Shown: one piece after another, positions 25,506-33,465 of the stretch | How the letters are laid out: every line of letters begins with the position of its first letter | Numbering within the stretch: position 1 is the stretch's first letter | NCBI RefSeq assembly: GCF_009915765.1 | Contig: NZ_JAABLQ010000001.1 | Location: 930,001 to 994,000, forward strand | DNA length: 64,000 bases | Direction of reading: 5' to 3' | From: Pannonibacter sp. XCT-53 | GTDB lineage: Bacteria; Pseudomonadota; Alphaproteobacteria; Rhizobiales; Stappiaceae | Notes under the pieces: generated by a model | Seen by the model: only the letters and a program-made list of their open reading frames with translations | The model's database searches: none | What the model was told of the DNA's origin: nothing | Position numbers and translations under genes: made by a program

Positions 25506-26738
25506 ATGAAAAGCTTGAAGGACAGGCTGCGCCTGTCGACATTTGCCGTGCTCGCTGCCGCGAGCCTTGCCACCTTCGGCTTCGCTGCCGACGATGCGGC
25601 TGCCCAGGAACGCAAGTCGATCAAGATCGGCTATGCGGTCTCGAAGACCGGCGCCAATGCCGGCGGCGCGGCCATGACGACCATCCCCAACTACAAGCTC
25701 TGGCTGGCCGACGTCGCGGCCAACGGCGGGCTCGAACTGCCGGACGGCACGAAGCTGCCGGTCGAGGTAATCGAGTATGATGATCGCTCGAGCGCCGAGG
25801 AAGTCGTGCGCGCGGTCGAGCGTCTGGCCGGTCAGGACCAGGTCGACTTCATCCTGCCCCCCTGGGGCACGGGTTTCAACCTCGCCGTCGCGCCGCTGTT
25901 TGACCGCTATGGCTACCCGCAGCTCGCGGTGTCGTCCGTGACCGACAAGGCGCCCGAGTTCGTCAAGCGCTGGCCGAAGAGCTACTGGTTCCTTGGCGGC
26001 GGCCGTGACTATGCCGGCGCGCTGGCCAAGATGGTGGACAGCCAGACCGAGGCCGGGGTGATCAACTCCAAGGTGGCCATGATCTCCGTGGCCGACGGCT
26101 TCGGCATCGACCTGGTCAACGCCGCACGCCCGGCCTTCAAGGAGGCGGGGATCGAGGTGGTGATGGACCGCACCTATCCGGTCGGCACCCAGGACTTCAC
26201 CACGCTGCTGAAGGAAGCGGCCGCGTCCGGTGCGGACACCTTCGTCGCCTTCTCCTATCCGCCGGACACCTTTGCCCTGACCCAGCAGTCGCAGGTCCAG
26301 GCCTTCAATCCGAAGGTGCTCTATCTCGGCGTCGGCGCCGGCTTCCCGACCTACGGTCGCAACCTCGGCCCGAAGGCCGAAGGCATCATGACCCTCGGCG
26401 GCATCGACATCAAGAACGAGCGCAACATGGCCTATCGCGAGCGTCACAAGGCGCTCAACGGCGAGTATCCGGACCTCTGGGGCAGCGTGATCACCTACGC
26501 CTCGCTGCAGATGCTGCAGGAATCCATCAAGCGCGTCGGCCTTGACCGCGAGGCGGTGGCCAAGGAACTGTCCACCGGCACCTTCGACACCGTGCTGGGC
26601 GAGACCAAGCTCGAGAACAACCAGCTCCGCCAGCTGTGGCTGCTCGGCCAGTGGCAGAACGGCAACCTCGTCGGCGTCGAGCCGGCCGACCGTCCCGGCG
26701 CGTCGAAGCCGGTCCTGCCGAAGAAGCCCTGGCAATAA
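25506..26738 (+). CDS. ABC transporter substrate-binding protein, branched-chain amino acid/aromatic type (LivJ family)
   Basis: 410-aa periplasmic receptor, with a Sec signal peptide ending near ADDAAAQ. The mature part begins KSIKIGYAVSKTG and has the Leu/Ile/Val-binding fold: WLADVAANGG, IEYDDRSSAEEVVRAVERL, and LPPWGTGFNLAVAPL. Members of this family bind branched amino acids, urea, amides or aromatic acids such as benzoate derivatives. GGAGGAAAGAG precedes the ATG. It is first in a liv-type operon that leads into aromatic-type dehydrogenases, so an aromatic acid or ketone is a reasonable ligand guess. Confidence 0.92.
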   Translation: MKSLKDRLRLSTFAVLAAASLATFGFAADDAAAQERKSIKIGYAVSKTGANAGGAAMTTIPNYKLWLADVAANGGLELPDGTKLPVEVIEYDDRSSAEEVVRAVERLAGQDQVDFILPPWGTGFNLAVAPLFDRYGYPQLAVSSVTDKAPEFVKRWPKSYWFLGGGRDYAGALAKMVDSQTEAGVINSKVAMISVADGFGIDLVNAARPAFKEAGIEVVMDRTYPVGTQDFTTLLKEAAASGADTFVAFSYPPDTFALTQQSQVQAFNPKVLYLGVGAGFPTYGRNLGPKAEGIMTLGGIDIKNERNMAYRERHKALNGEYPDLWGSVITYASLQMLQESIKRVGLDREAVAKELSTGTFDTVLGETKLENNQLRQLWLLGQWQNGNLVGVEPADRPGASKPVLPKKPWQ

Positions 26739-26750
26739 GACTGCAAGATC

Positions 26751-26790
26751 GGGCCGGGGAGCGGGACGCGACCGTCTCCATCCCCGGCCC
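26751..26790 (+). promoter_or_regulatory. GC-rich stem-loop after the livJ-like gene
   Basis: Perfect 10-bp arms GGGCCGGGGA (26751-26760) and TCCCCGGCCC (26781-26790) around a 20-nt loop, starting 13 nt after the binding-protein stop. It has no T-run, so partial termination or message stabilisation is more likely than a full stop. Confidence 0.7.
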
Positions 26791-26858
26791 CGTGCTTCCG
26801 GCAGACCCTCCGCCGCACGATCCACGAGATGCCCGATCTTCCGGGCACCGGAGTTCCC

Positions 26859-27734
26859 ATGACCCTGATAACAGCCCTCATCGCGGGCCTGGTGCTGGGC
26901 GGGACCTATGCGCTCGCCGCCATGGGCCTCACCCTGCAGTATGGCATCGCCCGCATCATGAACCTTGCCTACGGTGACATGATCATCACCGCAGCCTTCG
27001 CGGCCTTCGTCCTGCAGGGCGCCGCCAGCATCAATCCGATCTTCGGCCTGCTCATTGCCGTTCCCGGCGGGTTCCTGCTCGGGTACGCCGTCTACACCGT
27101 CATCCTCGCCCCTCTGGTCGCGCGGGCGCCGAACCGCGGCGTCCTCGAGGTGGATTCGATCCTGACGACCTTCGGGCTCCTGTTCGTGGTGCAGGGCATC
27201 CTGCTCGTCATCTTCGGCAGCAACTACACCAGCTACACCTTCCTGAACGAGCCCGTGAACGTGCTGGGCGCGACCATTGCCGCCAACCGGCTGATCGCCC
27301 TGGTGCTGGCGCTGGGCCTCGGGATCACGCTCTATCTGCTGCTCACCCGCACCCGCTGGGGCACGGCGCTGCGCGCGGTTGCTGTCTCTCCCCAGTCGGC
27401 CCAGCTGGTCGGCATCGACATCAACCGGGCTGCGGCCTTCGCCTTCGCGCTGGGCGGCGGTCTTGCCGCGTCCGCGGGCGTGGTCATCTCGATGTACCAG
27501 ACCTTCACGGCCACGGGCGGCGTCGTCTTCACCATGAAGGCGCTGATCGTCGTCATCATGGGCGGGGTCGGAAACCTCGTCGGCGCGCTTGCCGCCGGCC
27601 TCATCCTCGGCGTCGTCGAGACCCTGGTCGCCACCTATGCCGACCCGGGCCTGACGCTCGCTGCAACCTATGCCATCTTCCTGGTCGTGCTGCTGTGGCG
27701 GCCGCAGGGTCTTTTCGGGCGGGCTGTCAGATGA
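26859..27734 (+). CDS. ABC transporter permease, LivH-like
   Basis: 291-aa inner-membrane permease with eight or so hydrophobic helices. The opening LIAGLVLGGTYALAAMGLTL followed by GIARIMNLAYGDMI is the LivH hallmark. The ATG at 26859 has GGAG five bases upstream; an earlier ATG at 26829 would add ten residues without support. The stop overlaps the LivM start (ATGA). Confidence 0.94.
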   Translation: MTLITALIAGLVLGGTYALAAMGLTLQYGIARIMNLAYGDMIITAAFAAFVLQGAASINPIFGLLIAVPGGFLLGYAVYTVILAPLVARAPNRGVLEVDSILTTFGLLFVVQGILLVIFGSNYTSYTFLNEPVNVLGATIAANRLIALVLALGLGITLYLLLTRTRWGTALRAVAVSPQSAQLVGIDINRAAAFAFALGGGLAASAGVVISMYQTFTATGGVVFTMKALIVVIMGGVGNLVGALAAGLILGVVETLVATYADPGLTLAATYAIFLVVLLWRPQGLFGRAVR

Positions 27735-28717
27735 AGCCGATCCTTGGAGTTCTGGCGGCAGCAGCCGTCTTCGCCGGGCTGGCCGTGGCCCCGTTCTATC
27801 TTGGCACCTATGGCATCGGCCTGATGATCGGCATGATCGGCTATGTCACGCTGGCCAGTGCCTGGGCGCTGTTCTCGGGGCCGACACGCTTCGTGTCATT
27901 GGCAACGGTCGCGTTCTTCGGGATCGGGGCCTATACGGTTTCGGTCTTCTACGAGAGCTTTCCGCCGCTCATGGTGCTGGGGCTGGCCGCGCTGATCGGT
28001 CTTGCCGTGGCGCTCGTCGTCGGCCTGGCCACGCTGCGTCTGGCAGGCGTCTACTTCGTCATCTTCACCTTCGGCCTGGCCGAGCTGATCCGCCAGCTCG
28101 TCACCTGGTACGAGGTCAACATCACCGGCACGCTGGGGCGCTACCTGTTCGTCTCCTATGGTCCGGAGGTGGTCTACTGGAAGCTGCTGGTGCTCTGTGC
28201 CGTGACCCTCGGCATCGGCTACCTGATCCAGCGCAGCCGTCTGGGTCTTGCCCTCAAGATGATCGGCGACGACGAGGTGGTGGCCGAGCACTGCGGCCTG
28301 CCGACCGCGCGGGTGAAGCTGGCGCTCTTTGCCCTCAGCTCCGTGATCATCACGCTGGTGGGGGCGATCCAGGCCCCGCGCTGGACCTATATCGAGCCGA
28401 CGATCGTGTTCAACCCGACCATCTCGTTCCTGACGCTGATCATGGCGCTTCTGGGCGGTGCGAACCGTCTCTGGGGGCCGGCCGTGGGCGCGGTGCCGCT
28501 GTTCCTGCTGTTCGAGTGGCTCTCGGCCAATTTCCCGGACCACTATTCCATCATCCTCGGCCTCCTGTTCATGGCCATCGTCTTCGTGCTGCCGCGCGGC
28601 GTGCTCGACTTCCTCGAGGGGCTGATCGCCCGGATGCGGAAGCAGCGGGCCGGTGAGGCCTCCGGCGCAGGCGCGGGGCGTGGCGCAGGCCGGCTTGCCG
28701 AAGGGGAGGCCAAGTGA
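27731..28717 (+). CDS. ABC transporter permease, LivM-like
   Basis: 328-aa second permease. It has the LivM pattern of hydrophobic helices with FVSLATVAFFGIGAYT and LRLAGVYFVIFTFGLAELIRQ, and the ATPase-contact loop LALKMIGDDEVVAEHCGL. The C-terminal 20 residues are Gly/Ala-rich and charged, longer than usual. It overlaps LivH by 4 nt and its TGA overlaps the first base of the LivG ATG. Confidence 0.94.
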   Translation: MKPILGVLAAAAVFAGLAVAPFYLGTYGIGLMIGMIGYVTLASAWALFSGPTRFVSLATVAFFGIGAYTVSVFYESFPPLMVLGLAALIGLAVALVVGLATLRLAGVYFVIFTFGLAELIRQLVTWYEVNITGTLGRYLFVSYGPEVVYWKLLVLCAVTLGIGYLIQRSRLGLALKMIGDDEVVAEHCGLPTARVKLALFALSSVIITLVGAIQAPRWTYIEPTIVFNPTISFLTLIMALLGGANRLWGPAVGAVPLFLLFEWLSANFPDHYSIILGLLFMAIVFVLPRGVLDFLEGLIARMRKQRAGEASGAGAGRGAGRLAEGEAK

Positions 28718-29451
28718 TGGCATTCCTTGAGATTTCCGACCTGACCAAACGCTTCGGTGGCCTGACCGCCGTCAACCACGTGTCCTTCTCGCTGACCCAG
28801 GGCGAAGTGGTCGCCCTGCTCGGGCCGAACGGCTCCGGCAAGACGACGGTGCTCAACATGATCTCCGGCCTGCTGCCGGTGTCGGGGGGCACCATCACGC
28901 TGGAGGGCAAGCGGCTGTCCGGCCTGCCGGCCCACCGCATCGCCCATGCCGGCGTGGCGCGCACGTTCCAGCTGGTGCGGGTGCTGCCGTCGCTGACAGT
29001 GTCCGACAACATCCTCGCCGCCATCCTTTTCCGCGCCGGGCACACGTCCGAGCGGGACGCCCGGATCGAGGCGGCGGCGCTGCTTGCCGAGGTGGGGCTG
29101 GAGGGCCGCGGCGGCGAGCATGCGTCCGACCTGACCTACATCGACCAGAAGCGGATGGAGCTGGCGCGCGCGCTGGCGGCCCGGCCGAAGCTGCTGCTGC
29201 TCGACGAGTGGCTGGCTGGCCTCAACCCGTCGGAGCTGCGCATCGGCATCGACCTGATTGCCCGCCTCAATGCCCGGGGCATCACCATCCTGCTGGTGGA
29301 GCATGTGATGGACGCGGTCCGGGCGCTCTGCCCGCGTGCGGTGGTGATGAATGCCGGCCGCAAGATCGCCGACGGTGCCACTGCCGATGTCCTGCGTGAC
29401 CCCGAAGTGGTGCGCGCCTATCTGGGAGAGCCCCATGCTGCTGTCGCTTGA
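28717..29451 (+). CDS. ABC transporter ATPase, LivG-like
   Basis: 244-aa ATPase. Walker A GPNGSGKT is intact, and the catalytic Glu is present in Walker B, LLLLDEWLAGLNPSE, where Trp replaces the usual Pro of DEP. The ABC signature is LTYIDQKRMELARAL, a departure from LSYGQQ, which fits one of the LivG subfamilies that serve non-amino-acid substrates. AGGGGAGGCCAAGTG precedes the ATG; a GTG three bases earlier (28714) is an alternative. Confidence 0.92.
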   Translation: MAFLEISDLTKRFGGLTAVNHVSFSLTQGEVVALLGPNGSGKTTVLNMISGLLPVSGGTITLEGKRLSGLPAHRIAHAGVARTFQLVRVLPSLTVSDNILAAILFRAGHTSERDARIEAAALLAEVGLEGRGGEHASDLTYIDQKRMELARALAARPKLLLLDEWLAGLNPSELRIGIDLIARLNARGITILLVEHVMDAVRALCPRAVVMNAGRKIADGATADVLRDPEVVRAYLGEPHAAVA

Positions 29452-30151
29452 CGGTCTGAGCCTGCGCTATGGCAAGCACCTGGCGCTCGACGGTGTTTCG
29501 ATCCGCGTCGACCGCGGCGAGACGGTCGTCATCCTGGGCGCGAATGGCGCCGGCAAGTCCAGCCTGCTGAAGGCGATCGCCGGTCTGGTGAAGCCGGACC
29601 CCGGCCTGACGCTGCATCTCGACGGGCGACCGATCGCCGGGCTTGCGGCCCACAAGGTGCTGGAGGCCGGGATCGCGCTGGTGCCCGAGGGGCGCGGCGT
29701 CTTCGCCGACCTGACGGTGGAGGAGAACCTGCGGCTCGGGGCCTATGCGCGCCGTGCGCGCGCCGGCGAGACGCGGCAGCGGGCCTTCATCTTCGAGCTG
29801 TTCCCGAAGCTTGCGGAACGGCGGGCCCAGCTGGTCGGCACCATGTCGGGGGGCGAGCAGCAGATGGTCGCCATCGGCCGGGCGCTGATGTCCAACCCGG
29901 ACCTCCTGATGCTGGACGAGCCGAGCCTTGGTCTCGCGCCGGTGGTGGTGGGCGAGCTGTTCGAGGCGTTGGGGCGTGTCCGCGATGCGGGCGTCTCGGT
30001 GCTGCTGGTCGAGCAGAACGTCAGCCTGTCCCTGGCGCTGGCCTCGCGCGGCTATCTGATGGAGGTCGGGCGTCTGGTGGGCGAGGGGGCGGCTGCGGAC
30101 CTGCGGGCCGATCCGGCCGTCCAGCGCGCCTTCCTCGGCCTGACGCACTGA
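29435..30151 (+). CDS. ABC transporter ATPase, LivF-like
   Basis: 238-aa ATPase that pairs with the LivG-like protein. Walker A is GANGAGKS, the signature MSGGEQQMVAIGRAL, and Walker B LLMLDEPSLGLAP, all intact. The ATG at 29435 lies 17 nt inside the end of the LivG gene; a longer upstream frame is a shadow of LivG. Confidence 0.94.
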   Translation: MLLSLDGLSLRYGKHLALDGVSIRVDRGETVVILGANGAGKSSLLKAIAGLVKPDPGLTLHLDGRPIAGLAAHKVLEAGIALVPEGRGVFADLTVEENLRLGAYARRARAGETRQRAFIFELFPKLAERRAQLVGTMSGGEQQMVAIGRALMSNPDLLMLDEPSLGLAPVVVGELFEALGRVRDAGVSVLLVEQNVSLSLALASRGYLMEVGRLVGEGAAADLRADPAVQRAFLGLTH

Positions 30152-30155
30152 TATC

Positions 30156-30178
30156 CGGCCGGGCCCGCTGCCCGGCCG
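30156..30178 (+). terminator. Possible attenuating stem-loop after the liv-like genes
   Basis: Arms CGGCCGGGC and GCCCGGCCG (9 bp) with a 5-nt loop, 4 nt past the livF stop and 44 nt before the aldehyde dehydrogenase. The following sequence is moderately T-rich but has no continuous T-run, so it may reduce rather than stop read-through. Confidence 0.5.
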
Positions 30179-30221
30179 TCCCGAATTTCTGTTTCGCATG
30201 CAATGACATGAGGAAAAATCC

Positions 30222-31673
30222 ATGGATGCTCTTGGACTTCTGATCGGCGCGGACGACACCCAGTCCTCCGACGGCCGGACCTTCGAGCGGCGCAACCCGA
30301 TCACCGGCGAGGTTGCCACCCGCGTGGCTGCGGCGACCATCGAGGATGCGCAGCTGGCCTGCGACGCCGCCGCTGCCGCCTTCCCGGCCTGGTCCCAGAT
30401 GGGGCCCGGTCCGCGCCGCAAGATCCTGCTGGCGGCCGCCGACGCGCTGTCGGCGCGCGCCGACGACTTCGTGCGCGCCATGGCCGACGAGATCGGCGCC
30501 ACCGAAGGCTGGGCCCGGTTCAACGTCTATCTCGCCTCCGAGATGCTGCGCGAGGCGGCGGCCCTCACGACCCAGATCGCCGGCGAGATCATCCCCTCCA
30601 ACCGCCCGGGCAGCATGGCCATGGCCATGCGCCAGCCGGTCGGCGTCGTGCTCTCCATGGCGCCGTGGAACGCGCCGGTCATCCTTGGCGTCCGCTCGCT
30701 GGCCACACCGCTCGCCTGCGGCAACACCGTCGTCATGAAGACCTCGGAAATCTGCCCGCGCACCCATCGCCTGATCATCGACGCGCTGCAGGCCGGCGGC
30801 ATTCCGCATGGCGTGCTCAACGCCATTTCCAATGCGCCGGACGACGCGCCGCAGATCGTCGAGGCCCTGATCGCCCATCCGGCGGTGCGCCGCGTCAACT
30901 TCACCGGCTCGACCCGTGTCGGCCGGATCATCGCGGAAATGTGCGGCCGCAACCTCAAGCCGGCCCTGCTGGAGCTGGGTGGCAAGGCGCCGTTCCTGGT
31001 GCTCGACGACGCCGATCTCGACGCCGCCGTCGATGCGGCGGCCTTCGGTGCCTACATGAACCAGGGCCAGATCTGCATGTCGACCGAACGCATCATTGTC
31101 GATGAAAAGGTCGCCGATGCCTTCATCGCCAAGCTGACGGCCAAGGCCCGCTCGCTCAAGGCCGGCGATCCGCGCGAGGGCAAGACCCCGCTCGGCGCGG
31201 TGGTCGATGCCCATGCGGCGCGGCGCATCCAGGACCTGATCAAGGACGCCACCGCCAAGGGCGCGGTGCTGGCTGCCGGCGGCGGCGTGCAGGGCGCTGT
31301 GATGGAGGCGACGCTGCTCGACCGGGTCAATCCGACCATGCACATCTACGGCCAGGAAAGCTTCGGCCCCGTGGCGGTTGTCGTGCGTGTCGACGGCATC
31401 GACGAGGCGGTGCGCATCGCCAATGACACGGAATACGGCCTCTCGGCCGCCGTGTTCGGCCGTGACATCACCCGCGCCATGCAGGTCGCCCGCCGCATCG
31501 AATCCGGCATCTGCCACATCAACGGTCCGACCGTGCATGACGAGGCGCAGATGCCCTTCGGCGGCGTCAAGGACAGCGGCTACGGCCGCTTCGGCGGCAA
31601 GGCCGGCATTGCCGAGTTCACCGAACTGCGCTGGATCACCATCCAGGATGGTCCGATCCACTATCCGTTCTGA
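30222..31673 (+). CDS. NAD(P)-dependent aldehyde dehydrogenase, salicylaldehyde/vanillin dehydrogenase-like
   Basis: 483-aa ALDH-superfamily enzyme oxidising an aldehyde to its carboxylate. The catalytic nucleophile is Cys285 in NQGQICMST and the general base Glu251 in LELGGKAP. Other family blocks are MAPWNAP, FTGSTRVGRIIAE and ESFGPVAVV. The Gln-Ile-Cys form and the C-terminal HDEAQMPFGGVKDSGYGRFG resemble enzymes acting on aromatic aldehydes. GAGGAAAAATCC gives a good ribosome site. It follows the importer with a hairpin between, so it may process the imported compound after ring-side-chain cleavage. Confidence 0.88.
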   Translation: MDALGLLIGADDTQSSDGRTFERRNPITGEVATRVAAATIEDAQLACDAAAAAFPAWSQMGPGPRRKILLAAADALSARADDFVRAMADEIGATEGWARFNVYLASEMLREAAALTTQIAGEIIPSNRPGSMAMAMRQPVGVVLSMAPWNAPVILGVRSLATPLACGNTVVMKTSEICPRTHRLIIDALQAGGIPHGVLNAISNAPDDAPQIVEALIAHPAVRRVNFTGSTRVGRIIAEMCGRNLKPALLELGGKAPFLVLDDADLDAAVDAAAFGAYMNQGQICMSTERIIVDEKVADAFIAKLTAKARSLKAGDPREGKTPLGAVVDAHAARRIQDLIKDATAKGAVLAAGGGVQGAVMEATLLDRVNPTMHIYGQESFGPVAVVVRVDGIDEAVRIANDTEYGLSAAVFGRDITRAMQVARRIESGICHINGPTVHDEAQMPFGGVKDSGYGRFGGKAGIAEFTELRWITIQDGPIHYPF

Positions 31674-31738
31674 CGCCCTGGCAAAAGGGGAGGGAAGCGG
31701 AGATCCCGAGGGTGATGGCAAGCCTCTACTTCACCGAA

Positions 31739-31866
31739 GTCATCCCGGCCAAGCGGAGCGCCGAGCCGGGAGCGGAAGGTCGAGGCCTCCATGTGTCAAT
31801 GCGTTCACCCCGGAGAGACGTTGGCTCTCCGGTCCCGGAACTCCGCTTCGCTGGGTCCGGGATGAC
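31739..31866. repeat. Inverted-repeat element, probable dispersed intergenic repeat
   Basis: About 128 bp bounded by inverted GTCATCCCGG (31739-31748) and CCGGGATGAC (31857-31866), with inner complementary blocks AGCGGAG and CTCCGCT. The stretch has no gene. This form, GTCATCCCGGC...CCGGGATGAC with AAGCGGAGC inside, resembles palindromic repeats scattered between genes in many alphaproteobacteria, but I see only one copy in this window. Confidence 0.6.
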
Positions 31867-31918
31867 CATGGAGCGATTGTCTGCAGCCCGGGCCTCTCCG
31901 CTCCTCGTCCCCTCGTGA

Positions 31919-31977
31919 GGTGGGGGCGGGGAGCCTGAAGTCCGGTTTGCATCAAACCCCGCTCCCCCATCCCCACC
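31919..31977. repeat. Nested inverted repeat before the SDR gene
   Basis: Outer arms are 31919-31934 (GGTGGGGGCGGGGAGC) and 31961-31977 (the complement with one extra base). Inside the loop a second perfect hairpin has arms GGTTTG and CAAACC with a 3-nt loop. Together with the element at 31739-31866 it fills most of the 344-bp gap 31674-32017, which contains no gene that I can support. Confidence 0.55.
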
Positions 31978-32017
31978 CTCAGATCCCAACTGCTGCACCA
32001 TCCCGGGAGAGCAAGAC

Positions 32018-32773
32018 ATGAAACTGAAGCAGAAGACCGCCGTCATCACCGGTGGCGCCGGCAGTCTGGGACTTGCGACGGCGCGGCTGTTCCTGCGCGA
32101 GGGGGCCCGGGTGGTGCTTGTCGACCTCGCGGCGGCGGCACTGGATCAGGCCCGGCAGGCCTTGCCGGATGGCGACGTGCTGTTCGTGCAGGCCGATGTC
32201 GGGTCGGAGGAGGGGGCCCGCTCCTATGTCGAGGCTGCAGTGGCAGCCTTTGGCCCCATCGACATCTTCTTTTCCAACGCGGGCAATTTCGGTGAGGTGC
32301 GCCCGATTGCCGATTACTCGCTCGAGGTCTTCGAGGCCGTGCAGCGGGTGCATGTGAGCGGGGCCTTCCTGGCTGCCAAGCACGCCACGCCAAGGATGCG
32401 CGATGGCGGCAGCTTCATCATCACCTCGTCGGTGGCCGCGACCCGGGGCGACCCGGGCGTCTATGCCTACATCACCGCAAAGCATGCCCAGACCGGACTG
32501 ATGCGCTGTCTGGCCAAGGAACTGGCACCGCGCCGGATCCGGGTCAACACGCTCCATCCCGGGCCGCTCGAAAACGGCTTCCAGCATGCGGTCGAGGCCG
32601 GGATCAGCCGGGAACTGGGGATCGACGGCACCGCGATGTTCAATTCGATGATCCCTCTTGGACGCCACGGGCTTCCGGAAGAGGTGGCCCGCTCGGTGCT
32701 CTATCTCGCCAGCGACGACAGCAGCTTCACCACAGGCTCGATGCTGATGGTGGACGGGGGCATGAGCGTCTAG
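32018..32773 (+). CDS. Short-chain dehydrogenase/reductase (SDR)
   Basis: 251-aa classical SDR that interconverts an alcohol and a ketone with NAD(P). The cofactor motif TGGAGSLG is at 11-18, Asp36 after the second strand favours NAD, NAG occurs at 87-89, the catalytic Ser is 137 or 138 and the YxxxK motif is Tyr151/Lys155. The start at 32018 has GGGAGAGCAAG. It converges on the cupin gene and shares a terminator with it. Context suggests an alcohol or keto intermediate of the same aromatic pathway. Confidence 0.88.
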   Translation: MKLKQKTAVITGGAGSLGLATARLFLREGARVVLVDLAAAALDQARQALPDGDVLFVQADVGSEEGARSYVEAAVAAFGPIDIFFSNAGNFGEVRPIADYSLEVFEAVQRVHVSGAFLAAKHATPRMRDGGSFIITSSVAATRGDPGVYAYITAKHAQTGLMRCLAKELAPRRIRVNTLHPGPLENGFQHAVEAGISRELGIDGTAMFNSMIPLGRHGLPEEVARSVLYLASDDSSFTTGSMLMVDGGMSV

Positions 32774-32808
32774 GGACGCATCAGCGCGGACCTTGCAAGG
32801 GATGGGCA

Positions 32809-32836
32809 GGGCCGGCGGAGCGTCCGCCGGCCCTTT
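32809..32836. terminator. Hairpin terminator between convergent SDR and cupin genes
   Basis: Perfect 11-bp stem GGGCCGGCGGA / TCCGCCGGCCC with a 3-nt loop, followed by TTTCC on the plus strand. The T-run is short, but the location 36 nt after one stop and 3 nt before the other makes a shared terminator likely. Confidence 0.75.
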
Positions 32837-32839
32837 CCG

Positions 32840-33379
32840 TCAGCGGAACAGCGTGTCGACATAGCCCGAGCCGAGGCCGACCTTCTCGTAATGGGCGCGG
32901 CACAGGCTGATGTACTTGTGCACGTCGAAATAGCCGTCCGGGTTGCCGTCCTCGTCCAGCCAGATCAGCGGGCCGGTGACCTGGAAGAACACCTTCATCG
33001 GATCCGGATGCTCGTAGGCCACCAGCGTATGGCCTTCGCCCGGCGTCTCGTAGACGAAGTCGCCCGCGGTCGCCGTCCAGTCGTGCTCGAGATAGCCCCA
33101 TTTTCCGGAGATGGTGTAGGCGAAGACCTCATGCGGATGGTAATGCCGGTTCACGAGGCCCGGTCCCTTGGCCATCAGGATGTCGCACCACTTGTTCTGG
33201 GTCGGCGAGATCCAGAGCGGGCGGGAGAACACCGTCTCGGTGAAGGGAACATAGTAGCGCTCGTCCTCGGTCGCCGCGTCGGCGATGTAGACTTCCGGCA
33301 GGGCATCCGGCTGGAACACGGTGGTGATGGGCTTCAGGGTCTTCCAGAATTCCGACTTTGGGGCCTCGGGCATTGTCAT
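32840..33379 (-). CDS. Cupin, 2,4'-dihydroxyacetophenone dioxygenase-like
   Basis: 179-aa single-domain cupin resembling 2,4'-dihydroxyacetophenone dioxygenase, a non-haem iron enzyme that splits an aryl hydroxy-ketone into an arylcarboxylate and formate. Candidate metal ligands are His79, His81 and His83 in NRHYHPHEVF, Glu98 in GYLEHD and His117 in PGEGHTLV. The start is either of two ATGs (33379 or 33373) after AAGGAG. It is co-directional with and downstream of the ThDP enzyme (86-nt gap). The formate product would fit the fds operon in this window. The exact substrate is not provable here. Confidence 0.75.
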   Translation of the reverse strand: MTMPEAPKSEFWKTLKPITTVFQPDALPEVYIADAATEDERYYVPFTETVFSRPLWISPTQNKWCDILMAKGPGLVNRHYHPHEVFAYTISGKWGYLEHDWTATAGDFVYETPGEGHTLVAYEHPDPMKVFFQVTGPLIWLDEDGNPDGYFDVHKYISLCRAHYEKVGLGSGYVDTLFR

Positions 33380-33465
33380 CCTCTCCTTGGCGTTTTCGCG
33401 TTTTCACTTCGCAGGCCCTTTTCTGTCATGGCCTTGCGGAGCATTCCTGTGATCTGAAATGAAGT

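Noticed and set aside
31712..32049. Short open frames on both strands before the SDR gene
   Set aside because: They follow from the palindromic repeats in this gap; none has a ribosome site or codon pattern of a gene.
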